The position numbers were made by a program, and so were the translations under genes. A stretch of 33,675 nucleotides of DNA from Tabrizicola_A sp044377735 (GTDB taxonomy: Bacteria > Pseudomonadota > Alphaproteobacteria > Rhodobacterales > Rhodobacteraceae): NCBI GenBank assembly GCA_044377735.1, contig JBILYK010000036.1:1-33675 (forward strand), given 5' to 3'. Each line of letters starts with the position of its first letter. Within the stretch, counting starts at the first letter, position 1. Under the pieces are notes generated by a model that ran no database searches, was not told the DNA's origin, and saw only the letters and a list, made by a program, of their open reading frames with translations. This document shows, in pieces, positions 1 through 9,000 of the stretch.

Positions 1-668
1 AGTGCTGACAGCAGCGCTTCGGGCTCATTTGCCTCTGCCTTCACCATCACCCAGCCGCCGAAGTGGTCGGGTTCCGAGAAATGCGCATCATCCGTGGCAA
101 TCAGCGTCAGCTTGCGCCCCTCGGTCAGCAAGAGATCGGCAATCGCAAAGCCATCCGGGCGGTCGCAGCCCATGGCGCAGCCATGGTTGTAAATCTCAAC
201 CGCATGGGCGGCCGTGATGGTACGCGCATCCGCCAGTGTCAGGCCCGACCATTGCGGATGGGCAATCGCCACAAAGGCCCCGGCTGCCACCGCGCGGGCG
301 GCAATCTCGGCCCCGGTTTCCTGCCCCGCCACCGGCACAAAGCTTGGCGAGTTCGAGGGCGCGAAATCGGCGGGCAGGCCGACGGCCAGAATGTGCCACA
401 GCTCGCCATTGGCCATCGCACCGGAATGCAGCTCAGCACCCAGGATCGTGGTAAAGCCCGCCTCACGCATCGGCACGGTGTCGACGATCGGATAGCCAAA
501 GGCACCGACAAAATGGTCGGTCAAGGCCATGAAGTCATAGCCTTCCGCCTTGTAGCGGCGGCACACCTCTTCGGGGCTGAGGACCCCGTCCGAGCGGGTT
601 GAATGGGTGTGCAAGTTGCCGCGCCAAAAGCGGCCCTTGGTGGAAAAAGCGGGGTCTTGATGGGTCAT
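1..668 (-). CDS. PHP-domain metal-dependent phosphoesterase (3' end beyond the window)
   Basis: The gene starts at ATG 668 after a good Shine-Dalgarno (AAGGAG, about 7 bases upstream) and runs off the left edge, leaving 222 residues visible. The PHP metal-binding signature is clear: H20-x-H22 with D27, D51-H52, E79-x-H81, H137 in IAHP, and D193/D194-A-H196. PHP proteins of this stand-alone type are hydrolases with a trinuclear metal site that act on phosphate esters, for instance nucleoside 3',5'-bisphosphates or histidinol phosphate; the real substrate cannot be told from the sequence. No DNA-polymerase or PolX domain is seen. It is divergent from the ArsR-type repressor, and the two share a 97-base intergenic region with an inverted repeat. 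The family is sure, the specific function unknown. Confidence 0.85.
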   Translation of the reverse strand, partial: MTHQDPAFSTKGRFWRGNLHTHSTRSDGVLSPEEVCRRYKAEGYDFMALTDHFVGAFGYPIVDTVPMREAGFTTILGAELHSGAMANGELWHILAVGLPADFAPSNSPSFVPVAGQETGAEIAARAVAAGAFVAIAHPQWSGLTLADARTITAAHAVEIYNHGCAMGCDRPDGFAIADLLLTEGRKLTLIATDDAHFSEPDHFGGWVMVKAEANEPEALLSA

Positions 669-701
669 TCCGGTCTCCTTGGCGGGTTTCCCCTTGCGTC
701 A

Positions 702-716
702 TTGCGACTATCGCAA
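702..716. promoter_or_regulatory. Inverted repeat, candidate operator for the ArsR-type repressor
   Basis: TTGCGA-cta-TCGCAA is a perfect 6-base inverted repeat with a 3-base centre, in the short region between the divergent PHP and ArsR genes. ArsR-family dimers bind such palindromes and usually autoregulate. That this is the binding site is inference from position and symmetry. Confidence 0.4.
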
Positions 717-765
717 CTGCAATCAAGCTGTGCTATCTCAATCCCGACAGTCGGAGAAGTCGAAG

Positions 766-1125
766 ATGGCAGCGCCAGATCGCCAACGGCAAGAGACGGA
801 AGACCCGGCAGGCTGTGTGTCTTTGCCGGTCGAGGAGATGGCAACCCGCGCCGCCGAGGCGGCGGCTTTTTTGAAGGCGCTCAGTCATGAGGGGCGCTTG
901 ATGATCTTGTGCCACCTGTCTTCGGGCGAAAAGTCAGTGACCGAGTTGGAAGAGCGGCTTGGCGCGCGTCAGGCTGCCGTCAGCCAGCAACTGGCGCGTC
1001 TGCGCAGCGAGGGGTTGGTGACCACCCGCCGCGATGGCAAGGCGATCCATTACTCGATCAAGGACCCCAAGGCCGGTGCCATTATGGAACTGGTCTATGA
1101 CATGTTCTGCAACCCGGCGCGTTAG
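766..1125 (+). CDS. ArsR-family repressor, SqrR/BigR-like (probable reactive-sulfur sensor)
   Basis: This is a 119-residue winged-helix repressor. The recognition-helix region reads ARQAAVSQQLARLRSEGLV (68-86), followed by the wing (RRDGKAIHYS). I chose ATG 766 because GGAG precedes it and the protein then has the usual family length; the frame stays open further upstream. Cysteines C49 (ILCHL) and C115 (MFCNP) lie 66 residues apart, the same spacing as C41 and C107 of Rhodobacter capsulatus SqrR. In that protein they form a polysulfide or disulfide link and release DNA when sulfide is present. No CxC-type arsenic or cadmium site is seen. No sqr or other sulfide gene is in the window, so its targets are elsewhere or include the divergent PHP gene. 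A BigR/YgaV role in biofilm or hydrogen sulfide detoxification is an equal alternative name. Confidence 0.85.
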   Translation: MAAPDRQRQETEDPAGCVSLPVEEMATRAAEAAAFLKALSHEGRLMILCHLSSGEKSVTELEERLGARQAAVSQQLARLRSEGLVTTRRDGKAIHYSIKDPKAGAIMELVYDMFCNPAR

Positions 1126-1200
1126 CCCCGCTCATCGAGCCGTTCCGGCACTCTTCGCGGGCCTTTTGGCAAGGGGCTGCGCTTGGGGCGGGCCGGGTGT

Positions 1201-1232
1201 GCCTCCGGCGGGGATATTTGAGCCGCATTGAA
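1201..1232. repeat. Degenerate REP-like GC-rich element
   Basis: GCCTCCGGCGGGGATATTTG followed by AGCCGCATTGAA resembles the left arm of the larger palindromic element at 24866-24940 (core GCCTCCGGCGGG, then a TATTTG-type stretch). It sits between the convergent ends of the ArsR and SDR genes, the usual place for such elements in Rhodobacteraceae. It has only one arm and is diverged. Confidence 0.5.
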
Positions 1233-1236
1233 GGGC

Positions 1237-1971
1237 TTAGCCGCGCCCGATAAAGGGCATGTCGCGGGCCATGATCGTCATGAAAGGGATGTTGGTGGTC
1301 AGGGGCAGGTTTGCCATGTGCAAAACCGCTGCGGCCACCTCGGCGGCGGGCATGGTCGGTTCCACCTTCACCGATCCATCTGGTTGGCGCACGCCTTGGG
1401 TGAAGCCTTGGGTCATGTCGGTCAGTGCGTTGCCGATATCGATCTGGCCGCAGGCTATGTTGAAAGCGCGGCCATCCAGCGCCAGCGTTTTGGTCAGCCC
1501 GGTTACCGCATGTTTTGATACCGTATAGGGTACGGATCCCGGTCGCGGGGCCTGCGCGGAGATTGAGCCGTTGTTGATGATCCGCCCGCCTTGCGGGGTT
1601 TGGTGGCGCATCAGGTGAAAGGCGGCGCGGGCGGCAAGCACCATGCCAGAGATATTGGTGTGCATGACGGCCAGCCAATCATCGACCGGGATTTCGTCAA
1701 TCGGTGCTGGCTTGGCCGCGATTCCGGCATTGTTGAACAAGACATCAAGCCGCCCCCATGTGGCCGTCAACTGGGCAAAGGCCGCCTCGACCGCCGCCGG
1801 GTCGCCCACATCGGCGGGCAGGATCAGCACATCATCGCCCGTGGCGGTGTCGCGCAAGGTTTCCCCTCGTCGCCCCATCAGCGCCACGCGCCAACCTGCC
1901 GCGCGAAAGGCCCGTGCCGTGTCGCGGCCGATCCCGGCCCCTGCCCCGGTGATGAGGATGGTCTTGGTCAT
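1237..1971 (-). CDS. Short-chain dehydrogenase/reductase (classical SDR)
   Basis: The protein has 244 residues, the standard classical-SDR length. It has the nucleotide-binding TGxxxGIG motif (8-15), NNAG (80-83), a catalytic serine near 136-138 and Y149-x3-K153. An arginine-rich GRRG (33-36) after beta-2 suggests NADP(H) preference. It would oxidise or reduce a hydroxyl/keto group; the substrate is unknown. It starts 36 bases after the alpha/beta hydrolase stop on the same strand, so it is probably the last gene of the flavin monooxygenase-tautomerase-hydrolase operon and may carry out the redox step of that pathway. ATG 1971 has an AGGGGG element upstream. Confidence 0.85.
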   Translation of the reverse strand: MTKTILITGAGAGIGRDTARAFRAAGWRVALMGRRGETLRDTATGDDVLILPADVGDPAAVEAAFAQLTATWGRLDVLFNNAGIAAKPAPIDEIPVDDWLAVMHTNISGMVLAARAAFHLMRHQTPQGGRIINNGSISAQAPRPGSVPYTVSKHAVTGLTKTLALDGRAFNIACGQIDIGNALTDMTQGFTQGVRQPDGSVKVEPTMPAAEVAAAVLHMANLPLTTNIPFMTIMARDMPFIGRG

Positions 1972-2007
1972 GATCTGCCCCCTCTGGGTAGGGCAATCTT
2001 GCCCACC

Positions 2008-2778
2008 TTACGCATGGTGCAACAGGTAAGGACGCACATGGGGCAAAACCTGATCTGTTGATTCGATGAAGATCGCATGTTTGAGATGCGGCAGGATCAC
2101 CAGCTCTGACCCCGGCAGCGCCTGATGGATCAGGTGGTTGAGGCGCGGGTTGCAGCCGCCGTCATTCTCGCCCGTGATGATCTGCGCGGGCGCCTTGACC
2201 TCATGCAGCCAAGGGGCCATTTCGGTTTCGGCATAGATGTCAAAGACGTTGAGAAACACCTCGGCGGGCGTGTCCATCACCTGCTTTTTGCGCCATTCGA
2301 TCACATCGGGGCGCGCGGCGCAGAACGCGTCGGTGAACCAGCGGGCGGTCAGCGTATCGAGGACCGGGCCGATGCCCTTGTCGCGCATGGCCGCCACAAC
2401 GCCCCGGACCTTGGCGCTGTCATCTTCGGTGCGAAAGGCTGCAGTGGACCAGATGCCAAGTGATTTCACACGGTCCGGATAGCGCTGCGCATAGCGCGGG
2501 CCGATCATGCCACCCAGCGAGTGGCCTGCAATATGCGCAGACGCAAGCCCCAAACGCGCGCGCAACTCCTCCAGATCGTCCACCAGATCATCGAGACCAA
2601 AGCGCCCGCCCGACCACGGCGTCAGCCCATGGCCGCGCAGGTCGTAGGTGATGCAGGTGAAGCGGTCTTTCAGACCCGCGACCATGCCATCAAAAGTTGC
2701 CCGCCGCGCGCCGATCCCGTGAATCATGATCAGGGGCGGACCGTCTCCGGCGACCGAATAGGCGGTTTGCAGGCTCAC
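2008..2778 (-). CDS. Alpha/beta-fold hydrolase (enol-lactonase/ester hydrolase type)
   Basis: An alpha/beta hydrolase of 256 residues. The oxyanion-hole motif HGIG is at 20-23 and the nucleophile elbow GHSLGG has S87. The acid is likely the aspartate in GENDGG, and the base the histidine in LKHAIF near the C-terminus. I set the start at GTG 2778 because it overlaps the tautomerase stop in a GTGA junction; an upstream ATG (2817) lies inside the tautomerase gene and would add residues foreign to the family. It resembles 3-oxoadipate enol-lactonase (PcaD)-like enzymes, but no pca or other beta-ketoadipate genes are present, so the lactone or ester substrate is unknown. It is translationally coupled to the tautomerase. 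Confidence 0.85.
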   Translation of the reverse strand: MSLQTAYSVAGDGPPLIMIHGIGARRATFDGMVAGLKDRFTCITYDLRGHGLTPWSGGRFGLDDLVDDLEELRARLGLASAHIAGHSLGGMIGPRYAQRYPDRVKSLGIWSTAAFRTEDDSAKVRGVVAAMRDKGIGPVLDTLTARWFTDAFCAARPDVIEWRKKQVMDTPAEVFLNVFDIYAETEMAPWLHEVKAPAQIITGENDGGCNPRLNHLIHQALPGSELVILPHLKHAIFIESTDQVLPHVRPYLLHHA

Positions 2779-2966
2779 TTCAGCCCATCCGACATCAGCC
2801 GCCCCCCGGTGGCCCAATCGCTTCTTGCCACATCGACAAAGACGATGTGCACCGACTCCGGCTTGCCGGTGCAGGTTTCAACCCAAGCCTTTGTCACCGC
2901 CTCGGCGCAGGCGCGCTTTTGCTCTTCGCTGCGGCCTTCGAACATTTCAATACGGATCATCGGCAT
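2775..2966 (-). CDS. 4-oxalocrotonate tautomerase-like protein
   Basis: A 63-residue protein beginning M-P-M-I-R-I. Removal of the initiator Met exposes Pro1, the catalytic base of the tautomerase superfamily. The size and the pattern (E-x-R-S-x-E-Q-K helix, then strands) match 4-OT-type small subunits. Such enzymes move a double bond in 2-hydroxydienoates or related enols, and some act as dehalogenases or hydratases. It starts 3 bases after the flavin monooxygenase stop and overlaps the hydrolase by 4 bases, so the three proteins are made together. The substrate is unknown. Confidence 0.85.
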   Translation of the reverse strand: MPMIRIEMFEGRSEEQKRACAEAVTKAWVETCTGKPESVHIVFVDVARSDWATGGRLMSDGLK

Positions 2967-2969
2967 GGC

Positions 2970-3992
2970 TTAAACCTTTCGCTGTGTGGTTCTGAGATGG
3001 GGCATGACCTCGGCCGACAGGGCCGACATCGTGTCCAAAGTGGCCTGTTGGTCTTGTCCAAAGACCGAGGTCACGATGACCTCATCAATCCCCAACTCGG
3101 CATAATGGGACAGCCTGTCGATCATCTCCTGTCGCTCGCAGATCAGCATGTTCTGGCCCAACTCTTCGACCGTCTGGGCGCGGGGCAGCGGGCGGATGAT
3201 GCCCTTGTCCACGATGCCGGGGCCGCCAAAGACATTGTCGAAACTGGCGTAATAGCGATGCGCGGTTTCCACCATGCGCTGGCGCTCGGTCTGCGAATGG
3301 ACAAGGAACACACCGCGCTGCAGGTAAAGCCGGTTGGTGGCCGCAGGGTTTTGCGCGCGGCCGCGGAAAAAGGCGGCGACCTGCCCCTCCAACACACCAT
3401 GCGTCGCGGACAAGGGTGTGGTTTGCACATGATACCCCTTGGCCGCAGCCGCCTCGATCGCGGGGGGTGCCATGACACCCAGCATCATGGGGATCGGGTC
3501 TTCGGGGCGCGGCATGATGGTCAGGGGGGCGAAATTGTAATGCTTGCCCTGCCAGCTGACCTCCTCCTTGGTCAAGAGCGCCTCAAGCACCTGCAGAGCC
3601 TCGTCAAAATGTTCTTTCGTCGCTTCGATTGGCACATCCAGCCGGGCGGTCTCAAACCCGAAGGCCCCCTTGCCGACCCCCAGCATCAGCCGCCCATCGC
3701 ACAGGGCCTGCGCCTGCACCACTTCGCCCGCAAACACCCGCATGTCGCGGATTGGCAATTGGCAGATCGAGGTCACCAGTTTGACCCGTTTGGTATGGGC
3801 CGCGATCTTGACCGCCATTTGCAGGGGCGACGGGATGAGCAGGATATTGACCAAGTGGTGCTCTGGAATGCCCACACCGTCATAGCCACAAGCCTCGGCG
3901 TGAATGGCCTGTTCGACCACGGTCTGATACAGCCGTTTGCCGCCCACGCTTGGGTCCAGCATGTGGCTGGACAGGAAATGGGTGAAATCCAT
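2970..3992 (-). CDS. LLM-class flavin-dependent monooxygenase (bacterial luciferase-like)
   Basis: The protein has 340 residues and the LLM TIM-barrel pattern: DGVGIPEHH near residue 40, SICQLPIRDM (a strand then the loop against the flavin), GRLMLGVGKGAFGFE (phosphate-binding), and IMPRPEDPIPMMLG. I chose ATG 3992 (MDFTHFLSS) because GAGG lies just upstream; an in-frame ATG 13 codons earlier has no such site. LLM proteins use FMNH2 (or F420) and oxygen to oxidise aldehydes, ketones, sulfonates or heterocycles. The partner reductase is not in the window. With the tautomerase, hydrolase and SDR downstream it looks like the first step of a degradation route, perhaps a Baeyer-Villiger-like or ring-opening oxidation. 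That function is inference. Confidence 0.85.
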   Translation of the reverse strand: MDFTHFLSSHMLDPSVGGKRLYQTVVEQAIHAEACGYDGVGIPEHHLVNILLIPSPLQMAVKIAAHTKRVKLVTSICQLPIRDMRVFAGEVVQAQALCDGRLMLGVGKGAFGFETARLDVPIEATKEHFDEALQVLEALLTKEEVSWQGKHYNFAPLTIMPRPEDPIPMMLGVMAPPAIEAAAAKGYHVQTTPLSATHGVLEGQVAAFFRGRAQNPAATNRLYLQRGVFLVHSQTERQRMVETAHRYYASFDNVFGGPGIVDKGIIRPLPRAQTVEELGQNMLICERQEMIDRLSHYAELGIDEVIVTSVFGQDQQATLDTMSALSAEVMPHLRTTQRKV

Positions 3993-4037
3993 GAGTGCCT
4001 CTTGTTTTGGCCAACCTGAACAGACGTGCAAACTCCG

Positions 4038-5942
4038 TCAAGCGGGTTTTCTTCCCCCGCGGATGGGATCGTTAAGGAGTCGAAGGCCATTCAGAACCAC
4101 CAAAAGCGTGCCACCTTCATGCCCGATCACCGCCAGCGGCAGGGGCAATTCAAACGCAAGTGCACCCACGACCAGCACGGCCATCGCGGTCATGGCGAAG
4201 ATCAGGTTCTGCCGGATGATGCGCGCAGTGCGCCGGGCCAGGCGATGGGCGTCGGCCAGCCGCCCCATATCTTCGGCGAGAAAGGCCACATCGGCCGCCT
4301 GCAAGGCCACCTCGCTGCCTGCCACACCCATCGCGATGCCCACATCCGCCCGCGCTAGGGCGGCGGCATCATTGACCCCGTCACCGACAAAGGCCAACTT
4401 GCCGTCTGCGGCGAGTCGGGCAACCAGATCCACCTTGTCGGCGGGCAAAAGGTCGGCGTGGATTTCATCGGGCCGGATGCCCAACTCGGCCCCGATGCGC
4501 AGGGCCACAGGGCGGCGATCGCCTGTCATCATGGCGATGGTCTGCACCCCGCCTTCGCGCAAGGCGGCAATTGCTGCGGCAGAGGTCAGGCGTGGTTGAT
4601 CGGCGACAGATATCGCGCCGATCACATCTGGGCCTTGGCCAAGATAGATGACAGTGCGATCTTCGGCGCGGATTTCGGCCAGCCAATCCAGATCAGGATC
4701 AGCCCCCATCGTCTTGGCAAGACGGGGATTTCCGGCCCAGAACGCGGTCTCTCCCTGCCCGCTGACAAGCCCTTCGGAGGGGCGGGATTGGATGTCTGCC
4801 CGCTCCTCAACCGCAAGCCCGCGCCGCTCCGCCTCGCGCAGGATGGCGGCGGCTATCGGATGTTCGGACTGCGCCTCAAGCCCGGCCAAAAGCTGCAGAA
4901 AGGCATCCTCGGACAGATCTGGCGAGACGATCCGCGCCACCTCGGCACGGCCCGTGGTCAGGGTGCCGGTCTTGTCGAAGGCAAAGGACTTCACCTCGGC
5001 CAAGGTTTCCAAGGCGGCACCGCCCTTGAACAAAACCCCGCCCCGCGCCGCCGCCGACAGGGCCGACAGGATGGCTGCCGGGACAGAAATCACAATGGCG
5101 CAGGGGCTGGCGGCGACCATCAGCGTGGCAGCGCGGTACAGCGCATCTTGGTGCGGCAGGCCCCACCAGATCAGCCCAAGATAGGCCGCGACGGACCCGA
5201 CCAGCACCGCAACAGTGTAGCGCTGCCCGAACCATTCCGAAAACCGTTCCGACGGGGCGCGGGCGGCCTGCGCCTCGGTCACCAGACGGATCATCCGGGC
5301 GACGGTGCTGTCGGCCAGCCCCCGCGTCACCTCCATGTCGAGCACGCCGTTAAGGTTCACCGTCGCCTCGTGCAGCGCGGCCCCCGGCCCCTTGTGCTGT
5401 GGTTCGGATTCTCCAGTCAGCGTGGCCTCGTCCAACAGCCCCTCGCCCGCCACGATCACCCCATCCACCGGCACGCGCGCGCCGGGGCGCAAGACTACCA
5501 CATCGCCCGGGATCAGGCTTTCAGCGGGCACTTCGGCCACGACACCATCGCGCCGCACCAAGGCGGTGTCAGGCCGCAGCGCCATCAGCGCCTCGACCGC
5601 GCGGCGCGCCCGCCCCATGGCGCGGCGTTCCAGCGTTTGAGAGATGGCAAACAGCGTCAGAAGGATCGCCCCTTCCATCGGCGCGCCCACCGTGGCCGCC
5701 GCCAGCGCGGCCAGCACCATGAGAAGATCGATATCTAGGATCCGGTCACGGAAAAGGCTTTGCAGCGCCTGCCAGCCTGCGGGCACCCCGCCGGCCACAT
5801 AGACCAGACCATAGCCCCAAAGGGCAATGTCCCCTTGTCCGGAAAAATGGGCCACAAGCCCCACGGCCATGCCCACCAAGACCATGGCGGGCACAAGAAA
5901 ACTGTCGCGGATGTCTTGGGTCGGGCTCGCGTCGTCAGACAT
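4038..5942 (-). CDS. P1B-4-type heavy-metal ATPase (Co/Fe/Zn efflux)
   Basis: A 634-residue P-type ATPase with TGES (176-179), a membrane SPC motif (279-281), the phosphorylation site DKTGT (D323), HP (361-362), GDGVND (520-525) and a last-helix HEGGT (608-612). SPC together with HEGGT is the signature of the P1B-4 subgroup (CoaT, CtpD, PfeT, FrvA), which exports Co2+, Fe2+ or Zn2+. Copper pumps have CPC instead. It lacks an N-terminal metal-binding domain, as is usual for this subgroup. ATG 5942 follows an excellent AGGAGG. It ends 45 bases before the flavin monooxygenase gene, so read-through into that operon is possible. The start of a TTGACG hexamer (4041-4036) overlaps its stop and could be a separate promoter. 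Confidence 0.92.
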   Translation of the reverse strand: MSDDASPTQDIRDSFLVPAMVLVGMAVGLVAHFSGQGDIALWGYGLVYVAGGVPAGWQALQSLFRDRILDIDLLMVLAALAAATVGAPMEGAILLTLFAISQTLERRAMGRARRAVEALMALRPDTALVRRDGVVAEVPAESLIPGDVVVLRPGARVPVDGVIVAGEGLLDEATLTGESEPQHKGPGAALHEATVNLNGVLDMEVTRGLADSTVARMIRLVTEAQAARAPSERFSEWFGQRYTVAVLVGSVAAYLGLIWWGLPHQDALYRAATLMVAASPCAIVISVPAAILSALSAAARGGVLFKGGAALETLAEVKSFAFDKTGTLTTGRAEVARIVSPDLSEDAFLQLLAGLEAQSEHPIAAAILREAERRGLAVEERADIQSRPSEGLVSGQGETAFWAGNPRLAKTMGADPDLDWLAEIRAEDRTVIYLGQGPDVIGAISVADQPRLTSAAAIAALREGGVQTIAMMTGDRRPVALRIGAELGIRPDEIHADLLPADKVDLVARLAADGKLAFVGDGVNDAAALARADVGIAMGVAGSEVALQAADVAFLAEDMGRLADAHRLARRTARIIRQNLIFAMTAMAVLVVGALAFELPLPLAVIGHEGGTLLVVLNGLRLLNDPIRGGRKPA

Positions 5943-5993
5943 GGCTGGCCTCCTATGGGGTAGCCTGACCCATCCGCGCGCAGGCGCAAGGAC

Positions 5994-6028
5994 AAAACGA
6001 AACCGGGGCCCGCTATGGGGCCCCGGTT
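5994..6028 (-). terminator. Intrinsic terminator of nrdJ
   Basis: On the minus strand AACCGGGGCCC-catagc-GGGCCCCGGTT forms a perfect 11-base stem, followed by TCGTTTTG. It lies 22 bases beyond the nrdJ stop and before the ATPase ribosome-binding site, so the ATPase must have its own promoter or depend on read-through. Confidence 0.85.
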
Positions 6029-6049
6029 GGAAGTGATGTCAGCTGATGC

Positions 6050-9000
6050 TTAGCTGCACCCGCTCGTGCCACCACAAGTGTTGCACTTCATGCAGGTGCC
6101 GTTGCGCACCAGCGTGTAGTTTCCACATTCGCCGCAAGGGTCGCCCTCATAGCCTTGCATCTTGGCCTTGGTGCGGGCGTCCATCGAGACGGTGCCCGAT
6201 GAGATCGCCGTCGCCGTCGCCATGCTTGCCGAACCAAGCGCCGTTTCCGGCACCAGCATGTTCAGCGCGGTGACCGTATCACCCGCCGCCAGCGCCGTGG
6301 TGCCGACCGAGTTGATGCCGCCTTGGAACACCATCAACTCTTGCGGCAGACGTTTGCGCAGATAGCCAGTCGAGGAGATCGACTTCAGAAGTTCCACCGA
6401 CTTCGACGCCGCCCCATCCGTCACCTCACCAAAGTTGCGCTTGCCCTCGCCATCGCCGCGACCCAGATCGTCGAAAGCGGCCCCGGTGGGTTTGACATGC
6501 GCCAGATCGGTGCGGTCCAGATAGCTGATCGCCAATTCGCGGAAGATGTAGTCAAGGATCGAGGTGGCGTTCTTGATGCTGTCATTGCCCTGCACCATGC
6601 CCGCGGGTTCAAAGCGGGTGAAAGTGAAGGCCTCAACAAACTCTTCCAACGGCACGCCATATTGCAGACCAACGGAAATCGCGATGGCAAAGTTGTTCAT
6701 CATGGCGCGGAAGCCCGCACCTTCCTTGTGCATGTCGATGAAGATCTCGCCCAAGCGCCCGTCGCCGTATTCGCCGGTGCGCAGGTACACCTTGTGGCCG
6801 CCAACGATGGCCTTTTGGGTATACCCTTTGCGACGCTCGGGCAGCTTTTCGCGGTTGGTGCGGATGATCTCTTTGATGATGATCTTCTCGACGATCTTTT
6901 CGGCCAGAACGGCGGCCTTTTCCTGCATCGAGCCGGAGGCGAGGATTTCTTCGGCCTCTTCATCATCTTCGATCAGCGCGGCCGCAAGCGGCTGCGACAG
7001 TTTCGAGCCGTCGCGATAAAGCGCGTTGGCCTTGATCCCAAGCGAGTGGGACAGTTCATAGGCTGCAAGCGTTTCTTCGATCGACGCCGAGTTCGGCATG
7101 TTGATCGTCTTGGAAATCGCGCCCGAGATGAAGGACTGCGCCGCCGCCATCATGTAGATATGGGCGTTGACCGACAGATAGCGGGTGCCCTTCTTGCCGC
7201 AGGGATTGGCGCAATCGAACACCGAGTAATGTTCAGCCTTCAGGAACGGCGCACCTTCCAGCGTCATGGTGCCACAAACGTGGTCATTGGCAGCGTCGAT
7301 CTGGGCTTTGGTAAAGCCAAGGTGGCGCAGAAGGTCAAAGGTCGGGTCGTTCAGCTTTTCTGTGGGTATGCCCAGCGTTTGGGTGCAGAACTCTTCGCCC
7401 AGCGTCCACTGGTTGAACACAAAGCGGATGTCAAAGGCCGAGGGCAGTGCGGATTCGATCTTTTCCAATTCGCGCGGGCCAAAGCCGTGGCCGATCAGCG
7501 CGGTCGGGTTGATGCCCGCACAGTTGCCGATGGAGCCGTGGCCGACCGCATAGGCCACGATCTCGGCCGCCTGAGAGGTGGAGTAGCCCAGCTTTTCCAA
7601 AGCCGCCGGAACCGACTGGTTGATGATCTTGAAATAACCACCCCCGGCCAGTTTCTTGAACTTGACCAGTGCAAAGTCAGGCTCGATCCCGGTGGTGTCG
7701 CAATCCATCACCAGACCGATGGTGCCGGTGGGCGCAATCACGGTGGTCTGGGCGTTGCGGAAGCCGTACTTTTCACCCAAGGTCAGCGCCTCATCCCAAG
7801 CCGAACGGGCCAGCGTCACAAGGGTCTGATCCGGGCAATTGGCACCATCCAGCGCCACCGGATTGACGTTCACCGATTCATAGCTCGCCTTGCTCCAGGC
7901 CGCGGCGCGGTGGTTGCGGATCACGCGCAGCATGTGGTTCTTGTTGCGCTCATAGCCCGAAAACGCGCCAAGTTCGGCCGCCATCTCGGCCGAGGTGGCA
8001 TAGGCCACACCGGTCATGATCGCGGTCAGGGCACCGCAGAGGGCACGGCCCTCGTCGCTGTCATAGCCAAGGCCCATGTTCATCAACAGGCCGCCGATGT
8101 TGGCGTAGCCAAGGCCGAGGGTGCGGAAGTCGTAAGAACGCTGCGCGATTTCCTTGGACGGGAACTGCGCCATCATCACCGAGATTTCCAAGGTCACGGT
8201 CCACAGACGCGAGGCGTGGATATAGGCTTCAGCGTCGAACTTGCCGTTCGCAAAGAAGGTCAAGAGGTTCATCGACGCAAGGTTGCAGGCCGTGTCGTCA
8301 AGGAACATATATTCCGAACAGGGGTTGGATCCACGGATCGCCCCATCTTCCGGGCAGGTGTGCCAAGCGTTCACCGAATCGTGGAACTGGATGCCCGGGT
8401 CAGCACAGGCCCAGGCGGCGTGGCCGACCTGATCCCACAGATCGCGCGCCTTGATGGTCTTGGCGACCTTGCCATCGGTGCGGCGAATAAGCGCCCAATC
8501 GGCATCATCCTTGACCGCCTTCAGGAAGGCGTCGGTCACGCGGACCGAGTTGTTCGAGTTCTGACCCGAGACGGTGATATAGGCTTCCGAATCCCAATCC
8601 ACGTCATAGGTGGGGAATTCGATGGATGTGTAGCCCTGCTTTGCGTATTGCAGGATGCGGTTGGTATAGGTGTCGGGGATCATAGCCTTTTTCGCCGACT
8701 TGATCGCCGCTTTCAGGCCGGGGTTCTTGGCCGGATCAACCGAATCCTCGGCCGAGCCATCCCATTGGCGAATGGCGGTGAAAATCTCGTTCAGACGCAG
8801 TTCATGCGCTTTGGAGCCTGCCACAAGGCTTGCCACCTTCTGCTCTTCGATCACCTTCCAGTTCACGAAAGCCTCAACATCAGGGTGATCCATATCGCAG
8901 ATCACCATCTTGGCCGCACGGCGCGTGGTGCCGCCCGACTTGATCGCGCCCGCTGCACGGTCACCGATTTTCAAGAACCCCATCAAGCCCGACGATTTGC

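Noticed and set aside
2847..4019. 390-codon plus-strand frame opposite the flavin monooxygenase
   Set aside because: Shadow of the real gene. It is rich in His, Gln, Arg and Gly, as typical antisense frames are.
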